A stretch of DNA of 64,000 nucleotides from Acidobacteriota bacterium (GTDB lineage: Bacteria > Acidobacteriota > Blastocatellia > Pyrinomonadales > Pyrinomonadaceae), in NCBI GenBank assembly GCA_016703965.1, contig JADJBB010000004.1, forward strand, positions 505,229-569,228, written 5' to 3'. This document shows, piece by piece, positions 1 to 8,367 of this stretch (its first letter is position 1; each line of letters starts with the position of its first letter). Position numbers and translations under genes: made by a program. A model generated the notes under the pieces. It ran no database searches. It was given only the letters and a program-made list of their open reading frames with translations, and was not told the DNA's origin.

Positions 1-225
1 CTTGTCGCAAAGGCCAACGAATTCGATCTCGTTCGCATAGCGTTCGAAGATGTCTTTGCCCCACATTCCCGTACCGCGGTGTCCGGTTCCGACCATTGCG
101 TAGCGTTTTCGAGCCAGTGGTGTGACGGTGGCCGCGGACAGCGAGCCCGTTAACAGGGCCGACGCGGCCGCAACGCCGGATGCCTTTACAAAATCACGAC
201 GGTTTATCGATCCTTTATCTGACAT
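1..225 (-). CDS. Gfo/Idh/MocA-family oxidoreductase, N-terminal part (cut by window edge)
   Basis: Seen: 75 codons from an ATG at 225, running off the window start. The N-terminus carries a twin-arginine motif (NRRDFVK) followed by a small-residue hydrophobic stretch, so a Tat signal peptide is likely. After it comes a Rossmann-type beta-strand with a glycine motif (MVGTGHRGTG), then the second strand ending VGLCDK. Family knowledge: this pattern is typical of secreted Gfo/Idh/MocA NAD(P)-dependent oxidoreductases or glycosidase relatives in plant-polysaccharide users. It lies just downstream of the GH28 gene (6-bp gap) on the same strand, so it is probably the last visible gene of a pectin-degradation operon. 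The substrate cannot be told from this fragment. Confidence 0.75.
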   Translation of the reverse strand, partial: MSDKGSINRRDFVKASGVAAASALLTGSLSAATVTPLARKRYAMVGTGHRGTGMWGKDIFERYANEIEFVGLCDK

Positions 226-231
226 AATTTT

Positions 232-1638
232 TTACAATAACGAATCAGTTAACTTCCCACCTATCTTTACGTTTTTCAGTTTAATGCCTCTGACGTTTTT
301 GACGATGCTCGGATTCTTCATCTCTCCGATCGTGCAATTGCTGATAGAGACATCGTATATCGGAGCATTATCGAGGCCTTGCAGATCCGCTACACGATTG
401 CCGGATGTGCATGTCAGCCCGTCGATCTGCAGGTTTCGCATGACGGGAATGTACTCGCCCTTCGCTCCCTCCTCATAATTAAAGTCGATCTCGATCACTG
501 CTCGCGAAACCTGGCCGACGACGTTGTTCTTATAATAAAAGTTTTCGAGTTTACCGCCGCGCGAAGCATTATTTTTGACGCGAATGGCGGTCCAGAGATC
601 GGGGCTGTCGAGCTTGTTATCGTGAGCGAAGAGGTTTCGCACGCCGCCCGAGATCTCGCTGCCGACCGTAATTCCGCCGTGGCCGTCACGCATCGTACAA
701 TTGCGGACGATTATATTCTCGGTCGGAACATTGAGCCGGCGTCCGTCATTATTGCGCCCTGATTTGATAGCGATGCAATCGTCGCCGGTATCAAAAAAGC
801 AATTGTCGATCAGAACGTCCTTGCATGATTCCGGGTCGCAGCCATCGTTGTTCGGGCCGTGCGACGAAATGTTCAAATTTCGAACTATGACGTTTTCGCA
901 CAGAACCGGATGAACTTCCCACATTGGTGAATCGACGATCTTCACGCCCTCGATGAGAACATTTTTACACTTATACGGCTGTATGAACTGAGGCCGCAGA
1001 TAGTGTTTTTCGCCAAAGACGCGTTCGGCTAACGGCACGTTCCGCGTCATCATATCGTAAAGTTTGTCGCGGTCTGGTTTTTGGCTGATCTTTGCCGGGT
1101 CGCCGCCGTAACGCGGGTTGCCGTGCCATTTCCAAAAGAAGGATTTGCCCTGTCCGTCAAGCGTTCCTTCGCCCGTGATGCCAATATTCGTTTGCTCGTA
1201 AGCGTAGATGAACGGCGACAGATGCATCAGCTCCATGCCTTCCCAGCGGGTGTGGACGACCGGTAGATACGCTTTCGGGTCCATCGAGAATTTAATCGTC
1301 GCACCTTTTGAAACGTACAAATTTACGTTCGATTTCAGCTGGATCGCACCTGTTAAAAACTCGCCCGCCGGCACGACGACGCGGCCGCCGCCGGCTTTTG
1401 AACAGGCGTCGATCGTCTTGTTGATCGCCTCGCGGCAGTCGAATTGCCCGCCTGCTTTCGCACCGTACTTGAGGATATCGAAATCCTTCTTCTTAAAGGT
1501 CGGCGGTTTTATACGAGCGAGGATCTTTGGATATTCAGTCTTCCACGGATCTGCCTGTCCAAAGGACATTGTCGGAAAGATGGCAATTCCCGCCGCTCCG
1601 ATCGCAAACGTTTTGATAAATTCTCGTCTGTTGTGCAT
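232..1638 (-). CDS. Polygalacturonase, glycoside hydrolase family 28
   Basis: 468 aa, predicted to be an exported endo- or exo-polygalacturonase that hydrolyses alpha-1,4-linked galacturonate in pectin. A Tat-like signal is visible (NRREFIK, then AIGAAGIAIFPTMSFG). The GH28 right-handed beta-helix signature is complete: NNDGCD at residues 263-268, GDD at 285-287, GHGG at 319-322 and RVK at 353-355, which match the NTD, DD, GHG and RIK boxes with three catalytic aspartates. The RVK variant is conservative. It sits 6 bp after the CE8-PL10 gene and 6 bp before the oxidoreductase, so co-transcription is likely. Length is normal for bacterial GH28. Endo versus exo action cannot be decided from the sequence. 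Confidence 0.93.
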   Translation of the reverse strand: MHNRREFIKTFAIGAAGIAIFPTMSFGQADPWKTEYPKILARIKPPTFKKKDFDILKYGAKAGGQFDCREAINKTIDACSKAGGGRVVVPAGEFLTGAIQLKSNVNLYVSKGATIKFSMDPKAYLPVVHTRWEGMELMHLSPFIYAYEQTNIGITGEGTLDGQGKSFFWKWHGNPRYGGDPAKISQKPDRDKLYDMMTRNVPLAERVFGEKHYLRPQFIQPYKCKNVLIEGVKIVDSPMWEVHPVLCENVIVRNLNISSHGPNNDGCDPESCKDVLIDNCFFDTGDDCIAIKSGRNNDGRRLNVPTENIIVRNCTMRDGHGGITVGSEISGGVRNLFAHDNKLDSPDLWTAIRVKNNASRGGKLENFYYKNNVVGQVSRAVIEIDFNYEEGAKGEYIPVMRNLQIDGLTCTSGNRVADLQGLDNAPIYDVSISNCTIGEMKNPSIVKNVRGIKLKNVKIGGKLTDSLL

Positions 1639-1644
1639 AAAGAT

Positions 1645-3654
1645 CTATTTCGCCTGTTTTGCCTTCCACTTCGGATACTCGATCTCGATCAGATTTCGCG
1701 GGTTTTCGATGTACCAGGCGTAACCGTTGCGGCGTTCTGCTTCGATCTGTGCGACGTCGTATTTGATCACGGAATCGCGCCCGATAAAGATCGGCTTCAT
1801 TGTTTCAAATTCGTAAAACCTAGCCCAGATCGGCTTCGCGGCTTTGTCCGGAACGACCACATTATTTCCGTTGACGCGTTCCCATTTGATGCCTGTCAGC
1901 TTCGTGGATTCGAACCACTTTATCGCCGCCTCGATCGCCGCCGTGATCTCGGGCGTTTGTTTTTCGGCCATAAGGTACCGCACGATGCCAACGCTTTCGC
2001 TCGACGTCAGACACGGCGGTTCGAATTTACGTGCCCACGCCGGTTTCAGCGTTACTTCGTCGTATTGCTGCACCCAAACGGTCTTTTTCCCGCCGATCTC
2101 GACCTGAAGTTTGAGGATCAGCGGCAGCGCTTTGGCGGCGGCGGCGGCGGCTTTTGCGCGGCGGCCTTCGTCGACGAATTTGTAATCATCCTTCGCATTG
2201 CCAATATCGCGGAGCACGGTCAGCACGCCGATCATCGCGTCGTCGTTGAATGTAATGTGCGTATAGTAACCTCTTTTCAGCGGAAAGAACTGCGGAAATC
2301 CACCGTTCTCATACTGCGACGAGAGGAGATAATCCAGGCCTTTGTTGAATGATTCCTTGTACTTCGGAAAATTGGTCGGCGGCGACGTTTTCAGGAGGCT
2401 CGCGGTGATCAGTTTCCCAAGATAAGCGACCTGCGTGTAGCTCGTCCGATTGTCGATCGTGGTCTCGCTGATGTCGGCGCGTTTCGCGAGTAAAGCATTC
2501 TTTTCGGCCTGCGTCAGCATCGCGGCGTGATCGGAATTTTTTTCCCAGCCGCCGTTGTCCTTCTGATAAACGAGCAATTGATCGCCGATCCTCGCGGCCT
2601 CGTCGGTCTGATACCACAGAGCAGGCATTTTCAGAATATCGCCGCCCCACTGAACGAGCCGCCAATCGGGCTTTGTTTTTTCCAGCCACGAATCGTTCGC
2701 CGTTTTCGGATTCCATCCGTCTTTGCCTTTAAGAAAGTTCTCGGCTGAAAACGCTGTGGCTTCGGCGTCAGTCAATTGATGCGACCATTTCACCCGTGCC
2801 GCGTCGTTGGCGCCTTTTCCGGTCGATTTATATTCGGCGAAGTATGCGGTCTTTTCGCGTTCCGGCTGCCAGTGATGCCAGCCTTCGGGCTTGATGTGCT
2901 CGCCCATTTCTGTATTGAGAAAAACCGTGCGGCCATAATCACGCCACGGGCGGCCGAGAAACACGCCTTTTTCCGTGTTTTCGGCAGTGAGACGGCATTT
3001 ATTGAAAACGAATCCGGCAGGTTCAGTTGCGGCAAAACGCATCGGCGCGGTCAAATATCCGTCGCCTTTACTGCGTATCTCGCAGTTTTCGAAGACCGCC
3101 GCAGCCTGGCCGAATATGAAATCGACCGTGCCCTCGATATAGCTGTCTGTGTAATACTGACGGCCGTTCTTTGCGTAAAGCGTGTCCTGCCAGCCGAGGA
3201 AACGGCACTTCTTAAAGACCGCACGATCCGCTTCGACCAAAAGCGCCACCGCCTGGCCGCCTGCGGGCGAAGGCTTGCCGAAGGAATTTTCGAACGTAAT
3301 ATTCTCAGCGTAAAAATCGTGCCCGCCGATATAGGTCGCATACGCCGCGGATGTCGAACCGGCATCTTTGTTGGAGATCTTGAAGGAAAGTATCGTTTTC
3401 GCTGCATCCGTGCCGATAAACGATACGTAAGGCTTGTTGGCGGGAACGCGGATCTGTTCCTGATATGTCCCGGATTTGATGGCGATCACAAACCTCTTTG
3501 CGTTGTTTTCCGGAACCTTGTTGATCGCTTCCTGAACGGTCTTAAAATTCCCGGTTCCATCTGCGGCAACGGTAAGATCGGGCTTCTGCCCAAAAGCGGC
3601 TTGTGCCGCGAGGACAACAAACAATAAGAGGTTTACAAATACTGCTTTCTTCAT
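1645..3654 (-). CDS. Bifunctional pectinesterase (CE8) - pectate lyase (PL10) fusion
   Basis: 669 aa with a Sec signal peptide (residues 1-22). Residues about 25-310 form a pectinesterase: GTYQE near 62, QAVAL at 134-138, QDTL at 156-159, DFIFG at 178-182 and LGRPW at 233-237, so both catalytic aspartates and the arginine are present. Residues about 325-665 match family-10 pectate lyase (DNGGWEKNSD, NGGFPQFFP). The two parts would act in order on pectin: de-esterify homogalacturonan, then cleave it by beta-elimination. The gene is 6 bp upstream of the GH28 gene. The order, a lyase attached directly after the esterase, is less common than separate genes. Confidence in each domain is high; the linker boundary is approximate. 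Confidence 0.92.
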   Translation of the reverse strand: MKKAVFVNLLLFVVLAAQAAFGQKPDLTVAADGTGNFKTVQEAINKVPENNAKRFVIAIKSGTYQEQIRVPANKPYVSFIGTDAAKTILSFKISNKDAGSTSAAYATYIGGHDFYAENITFENSFGKPSPAGGQAVALLVEADRAVFKKCRFLGWQDTLYAKNGRQYYTDSYIEGTVDFIFGQAAAVFENCEIRSKGDGYLTAPMRFAATEPAGFVFNKCRLTAENTEKGVFLGRPWRDYGRTVFLNTEMGEHIKPEGWHHWQPEREKTAYFAEYKSTGKGANDAARVKWSHQLTDAEATAFSAENFLKGKDGWNPKTANDSWLEKTKPDWRLVQWGGDILKMPALWYQTDEAARIGDQLLVYQKDNGGWEKNSDHAAMLTQAEKNALLAKRADISETTIDNRTSYTQVAYLGKLITASLLKTSPPTNFPKYKESFNKGLDYLLSSQYENGGFPQFFPLKRGYYTHITFNDDAMIGVLTVLRDIGNAKDDYKFVDEGRRAKAAAAAAKALPLILKLQVEIGGKKTVWVQQYDEVTLKPAWARKFEPPCLTSSESVGIVRYLMAEKQTPEITAAIEAAIKWFESTKLTGIKWERVNGNNVVVPDKAAKPIWARFYEFETMKPIFIGRDSVIKYDVAQIEAERRNGYAWYIENPRNLIEIEYPKWKAKQAK

Positions 3655-3832
3655 TTAGCGCCGCGGCCCCCTATTTCAGGTCGGGCAGATGCCTGCACGA
3701 TTTCGATACCGTTTAAGGTTCGACGGTTGTTCAAAAAAACCGGATCTTTACAGGAAAAATGCGCCGCACAAGTAAAAAACAAAACTACCTGTGCGGCGCA
3801 CTATCCACATTCGATCGATCGGGAGCGTCGAC
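3655..3832. other. Intergenic spacer between the TonB receptor and the CE8-PL10 gene
   Basis: This 178-bp gap holds the receptor terminator at 3760-3800. No clear promoter for the downstream pectinase genes was picked out by eye, although the leader before the ATG at 3654 is AT-rich on the minus strand. Confidence 0.5.
3760..3800 (-). terminator. Intrinsic terminator of the TonB receptor gene
   Basis: An 11-bp perfect stem (TGCGCCGCACA pairing with TGTGCGGCGCA) encloses a 19-nt loop, 33 bp after the receptor stop codon. On the minus strand it is followed by ATTTTTCC. It should separate most receptor transcription from the pectinase genes downstream. Confidence 0.8.
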
Positions 3833-6800
3833 TTAGAAGGTAAATCTCGCACCGAGCTGAATGTCTCTCGGCAGATTTCTCTGTGCGTTGACCAGGCCGA
3901 ACGTCGAGGTCGAGCCGGTCGAAGGCGTCAGATTCAAACCTGTGAAATTGACCCAATTCATTACGTTGATGCCTTCGACGCGTACCTGCAGCTTCATTCC
4001 CTCACGGATCTTGAAGTTCTTGGTCAGGCCCGCATCAAATTTCTGGAAGTACTGATTCCGGAAATTATCCAGCACGTACGGCATGTTACGCAGAACGTTC
4101 TGCGACGACGTAGCATAGTTACCGCCGAATGCCGGAACGGTCAGGGCACCTGTCGTCGGATTCGTCAGGAAGAATCCGGCAGTATCGAACGCCGGAATAT
4201 CAACGCCGTAACGGCGGCCCTGATCGTCATACTGTCCGAGCTTGTTCGTCAGATTCTTCGGATCACCGTTGTAATACACATTCGGAAGAACAAGCGGTTC
4301 GCCGCTCTGCCGTTCGTATATCGCCTGCAGCTGCCATCCGCCCAGGAAGCCATCGACCCAGCCATTCCAGTTACTGCCGAATGAACGGTTCTTACCGAAC
4401 GGAAGCTCATAGATGCCTGAGAAGGTAAAGCGGTGCGGGCGGCTGTTGGTCGAGATCGAATCCGACAATTCAAGATCCTGCGGATTCAGGCGACGCGTCT
4501 TCTCGTGGTCATAAGCGTAGGTGTAGGTCGCGTTGAGCGATAATCCCTTCGAATAACGCTTGACCGCTTGAATCTGCAACGAAGCGTAATCGCTCGTGCC
4601 GTTATATTCCGTCGTTACCAGATCCTGGAACTGCGGATTTGCGGTTATCAAACGATAGCGGGCGAGTGTATTTCCATTCCACGTGGCGTTGGTCGGGACC
4701 AAACCACGGAACGGATTTGCAACTGTCGTGGTCAGGAAGGTGCTAACCGTTGAGATCGCGGTCGAGATCGTATTGAAATCAGTCACTCCGGCCAAGTTAT
4801 TCAAATACTGGGTCGGCACATAGTTAAGCTGACGCAGGACCGGAAGGTCGTATCCGTGTGAATAGACCAATGTTGCCTCAAAACCGATCTGACCCGGAAG
4901 TTCACGCTGAACACCCAAAATAGCTCGTGCGGAATTGCCGTTCTTGCGGCGTCCGTTAGGCAGAACCGATGCGGTCGGCCCTGTACCGCCGACGCTTCCA
5001 AGCGTGCTGCCAATCGAAGTAACGAGGCCCAGCGACGAACCGGTTGCGGGATTCAAACCGCCCGGGAAAGGATTGTTGAGCGTGCCCGTGAAGGTCAGGC
5101 CGTTGTCGCTCGACGCGAGAAACGTCGTGGACGGTGTGAAACCGGTCTGGACCAGCGAAGCCGTGATGCCCGAAAGCTGGAATGGTGCAGTGAATATTCC
5201 AAATCCGCCGCGGATGACGGTCTTAGAATTTAAGGAATACGAAGCACCGATGCGGGGCTGGATGTTGTTCACATCCATCTTCTGCTGCGGAGCATCGCCG
5301 CTATCGGCAAAGATCAATCCGCCGACCAGGTTCTGAAAAGCTGTCGCTGGAATACCGAGAGGAACGTTTGCATTGTAGTTTGCCAATGCTGCCGGCCCGA
5401 GCGGGTTAGCGACGGTTGCATTGTAACCGGTCACGATCTTGCCGAATTCTTCTCTGACTGCCGGTTCCAACTCATATCTCAAACCAAGATTCAGTGTCAG
5501 ATTCTGCGTAACACGCCAGTCGTCCTGAATGAACCACCCCTGATAATTGGAGTGAACGTCATACGAAACGCCCTGATCCAGGGTACCGCTCGTAGTGATG
5601 CCCAGCAGGTAAGAAGCAAGGTCGCGGCCGACCGCACCAGCTCCGTTGATCGACGAGTTAGTCGTGATCAGGCTGCCCGACGAGGCTTGGGTCGTATATG
5701 TTCCGGTCGTCGTGAAGTTACCTGCATTATTTCCGTTCGTGATACGTCCTTCACCCAAACGGCGGAAATCGTAACCGTATCTGAACGTGTGATCGCCAAC
5801 AATATGAGTAAATGCAGGCTGGATCGACAACTCCCTGAATGTACGCGTCAGGCCTTCATTATAGTCAGAACGCTGCGGGCCGAACGTGTCGTAATTCGTG
5901 AAATTAAAACGCGAGACTATCGTCGAATTCGTGATCGCCGCAATTCCGGTAAAGCCAAGTGCTGCAGCCGATTTCGGATTTGCCGGAACACGATCCTGCT
6001 TAAAGCTGTTGTAGTTACCGCGAAGGTCGAATATTAGATTCGAAGCGAGAGTCGCGGTATAACCGACGCTGCCGCCTTTGTTGATGCGGTATTCGAATCC
6101 GCGGGTGAATGCGTCCGGCGTTTCGAGGAAATTGAACTTGTCGTCGTACTGTGTGCTCCAAAACGCTTTACCGAAGATCCGCTGACTGTCGCTGATATTG
6201 TGATCGATACGCGTCAGGAATGTTTTGTACGGAAGAATGTTGGTGTTGTTTGAAAAGAAGTTCCTGGTAGTTCCAGGCAAGTTCGGCAGCGGATAAAGCT
6301 TGAGGAAATTCATCGCAGCGGCATTTATACGTGCCGTCGGAATGATATTGCCTGCAAACGGAGTGCGGCAGATCGTCGTTCCGGTCGGGCTCGCCGCACA
6401 TGTCGAACTGGCGCGGAAGGCAGTTGCCGGATCGTAGATCAAAATGCCTGAAGCGAGAAGCTCAGAAAAATCCCCGGTACGCATCTTCGCCGTCGGAACG
6501 CTGAAAAGCGCCGGAGCGGGAACGCGATTGTACTGCTTCTCATACGACGCCATGAAGAACGTCTTATCCTTAACGATCGGCCCGTTGACCTGGCCGCCGT
6601 AGCGGTAATAGTGACGGCTCGGGCGTTCAACACCGGCCTTGTTGCTAAAGAAGTTATTAGCCGTTAATTTCGTACTGCGGTCGAAATATGATCCGGCACC
6701 GTGAAACTTGTTCGTGCCGTTCTTGACCGCTACGTTGACCGTTGAACCGGCAGTGAATCCATTTTGAGCGTCGAAGCTGCTGGTCTGGATCTTGAACTGC

Positions 6801-7465
6801 GAAACAGCATCTGACGGCGGTGTGTAAGCCACCGATCCGTCGAAACCAAGATTTGGCGAGCCGTCGAGTGTGATCTGGTTACCGCCCACGCCATTTGTAC
6901 GAAACGCCGCGAGGTTGCCGTTCGAGGTCGGTCCGGTGAACAAAGGGTTTCCCGTATAAGCCACGCCCGGTGCCTGAAGGGCCAGGTTGTAGGCAGCACC
7001 CTCAGAAAGCGGAAGTTCTTCGATCTGCTTTGCCGTAACTACCGTTCCGGTCGTGACCGATCCTTTCTCGATCAGTTCGTTATCGGCAACGATGTTCACC
7101 TGCTCCGATTCGGTTCCGATCTCGAGTTGAATATCGACCGATAGACGATCGCCGACATTCAGGGCGACCGCGTCGCGAAACGATTTCTTGAACCCGCCGC
7201 CGCTCACCGTGATCGAGTATTTACCCGGATTGAGAAGAGGCGCGACATACGCTCCCTCATCATTTGTGGCCAGCGTGGTGGAGATATTCGTATCGACATT
7301 CCTTATGACGACGGTAGCGTTGGGCACAACGGCTCCATTCGGGTCGGTCACTACACCAGTGATCGTACCGCGAAATTCCTGCGCCATTGCCGCCGACACA
7401 AACATCAATAATGCGAAAACAAATGCACCGAAAATACTCGATCTGCTGTTCAAACTTCTTTTCAT
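3833..7465 (-). CDS. TonB-dependent receptor, Oar-like, with carboxypeptidase-regulatory domain
   Basis: 1210 aa outer-membrane transporter. A Sec signal ends near residue 28 (SAAMAQ). Residues about 30-110 form a carboxypeptidase-regulatory-like beta-sandwich (GTITGVVTDPNGAVVPNATV, NDEGAYVAPLLNPGKYSITV). A plug domain follows (about 125-250) and then a long beta-barrel ending in aromatic residues (LGARFTF). This architecture is typical of the Oar/CarboxypepD_reg receptors that are expanded in Acidobacteriota. Lying directly upstream of three pectin-related genes, it probably imports pectin oligosaccharides, but the substrate is inferred only from context. Expression is probably driven by the promoter at 7661-7689 with a leader of about 190 nt. 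Confidence 0.92.
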   Translation of the reverse strand: MKRSLNSRSSIFGAFVFALLMFVSAAMAQEFRGTITGVVTDPNGAVVPNATVVIRNVDTNISTTLATNDEGAYVAPLLNPGKYSITVSGGGFKKSFRDAVALNVGDRLSVDIQLEIGTESEQVNIVADNELIEKGSVTTGTVVTAKQIEELPLSEGAAYNLALQAPGVAYTGNPLFTGPTSNGNLAAFRTNGVGGNQITLDGSPNLGFDGSVAYTPPSDAVSQFKIQTSSFDAQNGFTAGSTVNVAVKNGTNKFHGAGSYFDRSTKLTANNFFSNKAGVERPSRHYYRYGGQVNGPIVKDKTFFMASYEKQYNRVPAPALFSVPTAKMRTGDFSELLASGILIYDPATAFRASSTCAASPTGTTICRTPFAGNIIPTARINAAAMNFLKLYPLPNLPGTTRNFFSNNTNILPYKTFLTRIDHNISDSQRIFGKAFWSTQYDDKFNFLETPDAFTRGFEYRINKGGSVGYTATLASNLIFDLRGNYNSFKQDRVPANPKSAAALGFTGIAAITNSTIVSRFNFTNYDTFGPQRSDYNEGLTRTFRELSIQPAFTHIVGDHTFRYGYDFRRLGEGRITNGNNAGNFTTTGTYTTQASSGSLITTNSSINGAGAVGRDLASYLLGITTSGTLDQGVSYDVHSNYQGWFIQDDWRVTQNLTLNLGLRYELEPAVREEFGKIVTGYNATVANPLGPAALANYNANVPLGIPATAFQNLVGGLIFADSGDAPQQKMDVNNIQPRIGASYSLNSKTVIRGGFGIFTAPFQLSGITASLVQTGFTPSTTFLASSDNGLTFTGTLNNPFPGGLNPATGSSLGLVTSIGSTLGSVGGTGPTASVLPNGRRKNGNSARAILGVQRELPGQIGFEATLVYSHGYDLPVLRQLNYVPTQYLNNLAGVTDFNTISTAISTVSTFLTTTVANPFRGLVPTNATWNGNTLARYRLITANPQFQDLVTTEYNGTSDYASLQIQAVKRYSKGLSLNATYTYAYDHEKTRRLNPQDLELSDSISTNSRPHRFTFSGIYELPFGKNRSFGSNWNGWVDGFLGGWQLQAIYERQSGEPLVLPNVYYNGDPKNLTNKLGQYDDQGRRYGVDIPAFDTAGFFLTNPTTGALTVPAFGGNYATSSQNVLRNMPYVLDNFRNQYFQKFDAGLTKNFKIREGMKLQVRVEGINVMNWVNFTGLNLTPSTGSTSTFGLVNAQRNLPRDIQLGARFTF

Positions 7466-7556
7466 AGCTCTAAATCCTTAATTGTTATGGGCGTTTTATT
7501 TCTCTGCTTCTCTCGACCCGATCGTTAGATCAACGATACTCTGAGGCCCAAATTCG

Positions 7557-7573
7557 AATTGGTAACACCAATT
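7557..7573. promoter_or_regulatory. Perfect AATTGGT-n3-ACCAATT palindrome in the receptor leader
   Basis: A 17-bp inverted repeat with 7-bp arms and a 3-bp centre lies about 90 bp upstream of the receptor ATG and downstream of the likely transcription start. The half-site ACCAATT recurs twice upstream of the promoter at 7700 and 7732. Position and symmetry suggest a repressor operator, perhaps of GntR type. The regulator is not in this window. Confidence 0.45.
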
Positions 7574-7660
7574 AAACTGCATTCAAACTTTCAACTCGAA
7601 CCCAAAAAGGCTGCCTTACAGCATAAATGTTCGATAATACTTAAGTCGGAAAGCAAAAGT

Positions 7661-7689
7661 ATTATGACCAAGGCTCATTTTGTTGTCAA
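7661..7689 (-). promoter_or_regulatory. Sigma-70-type promoter of the TonB receptor
   Basis: On the minus strand a consensus TTGACA (-35) is followed after exactly 17 bp by CATAAT (-10). Transcription would start near 7654, leaving a 5' leader of about 190 nt before the ATG at 7465. It is the best-matching housekeeping promoter in the window. Confidence 0.65.
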
Positions 7690-7699
7690 GGTTATTTTG

Positions 7700-7741
7700 A
7701 CCAATTGAGATAAAAATGAATTATGGGTTTTACCAATTGAG
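7700..7741. promoter_or_regulatory. Two direct ACCAATTGAG boxes upstream of the receptor promoter
   Basis: The 10-mer ACCAATTGAG occurs at 7700-7709 and 7732-7741, 32 bp apart (three helical turns), just upstream of the -35 box at 7684-7689. With the palindrome at 7557-7573 they form a set of related half-sites around one promoter, as expected for a cooperatively bound regulator. The function is inferred from position. Confidence 0.45.
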
Positions 7742-8005
7742 CTACTGGAGCACGTGACTGGAGCGGGGCGTACCGAGCTTCAGTAGCAGAAATTCCTAAG
7801 TCTGCTTAGCAGACGCAATTGCTTTTAGCTACAGGTGAAGCAAAGCGGAACCTGTAGGAAACTCCCCCCAAAAGCTATCGAGCGTGTGAAACACGCGGGC
7901 ACGTTCCGCATGCTTCGCAAGCTTTATTGGATTCGGTTTTCCTCTTTACACATTCCGGCTTTCGCCGCCATGTGTAGCTAACATAATTTAGCGTGTTTCA
8001 CACGC
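7742..8005. repeat. Cluster of short hairpin repeats
   Basis: At least six inverted repeats are packed here. The stems are: 7742-7751 with 7777-7786 (10 bp, one mismatch); 7800-7814 (GTCTGC/GCAGAC); 7829-7836 with 7850-7857 (CTACAGGT/ACCTGTAG); 7882-7896 (GCGTGT-GAA-ACACGC); 7912-7922 (GCTT/AAGC); 7948-7953 with 7970-7975 (ACACAT/ATGTGT) around CGGC/GCCG; and 7991-8005 (GCGTGT-TTC-ACACGC). The units at 7882 and 7991 are exact reverse complements. The pattern resembles REP-type or other palindromic intergenic repeats. No coding sequence is seen. Confidence 0.7.
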
Positions 8006-8059
8006 CCGATCAGGATCAATTTTCTTTGACATGGTCCGCGATTGAGAGAATCTGCGGCG

Positions 8060-8295
8060 ACCTTTGACCAATCTGCCAGATCACTCTACCAAACTGTGCA
8101 AAGCAGCTGAAAATGGGGTGATTTACCTCTACCAATCACAAGGCCGTTTTGCGCCCCGGAAGCGGCCGCCTGATCGACGAAAGACAGTATTTACGGGCAT
8201 CGCAGCCTTCATGTCCGAAAAAGTGTGAAACGATTCACACTTTTTATTGGGCAATTTTTGGTAAAGATAGGTGAAAAGTGAAAAAACACAAAAAT
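8060..8295 (-). repeat. 236-bp intergenic module, copy 1 (LacI-like palindrome plus TTGGTAGAG boxes)
   Basis: Read on the minus strand, this element matches 50788-51023 with the same length and the same offsets for every shared block: TTTACCAAAAA at offset 30, an 18-bp palindrome-like site (GTGTGAATCGTTTCACAC) at 55, TAAATACTG at 102, TTGGTAGAGG at 160, TTGGTAGAG at 203, TGGCAGAT at about 217, and GGTCAAAGGT at the end. Between blocks the sequences differ. The palindrome has the central CG and TGAA arms of LacI-family operators. It lies about 600 bp upstream of the TonB receptor and in the same orientation as that gene. Confidence 0.8.
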
Positions 8296-8317
8296 ACCTC
8301 TTCCGAACACTAAAAAA

Positions 8318-8337
8318 GGCTGCCTTTTCAGACAGCC
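8318..8337 (-). terminator. Intrinsic terminator of the decahaem cytochrome gene
   Basis: On the minus strand, GGCTGTC pairs with GGCAGCC (one G-T pair) around a 6-nt loop and is followed directly by TTTTTTAG. It begins about 30 bp after the stop codon of the cytochrome gene. Confidence 0.85.
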
Positions 8338-8367
8338 CCATTCGGTTATGTTAAAAGGAAAAGACGC

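Noticed and set aside
8129..8341. Open reading frame of 70 codons on the minus strand
   Set aside because: It lies across the 236-bp module and the terminator, has no ribosome-binding site and does not persist in the second copy of the module.
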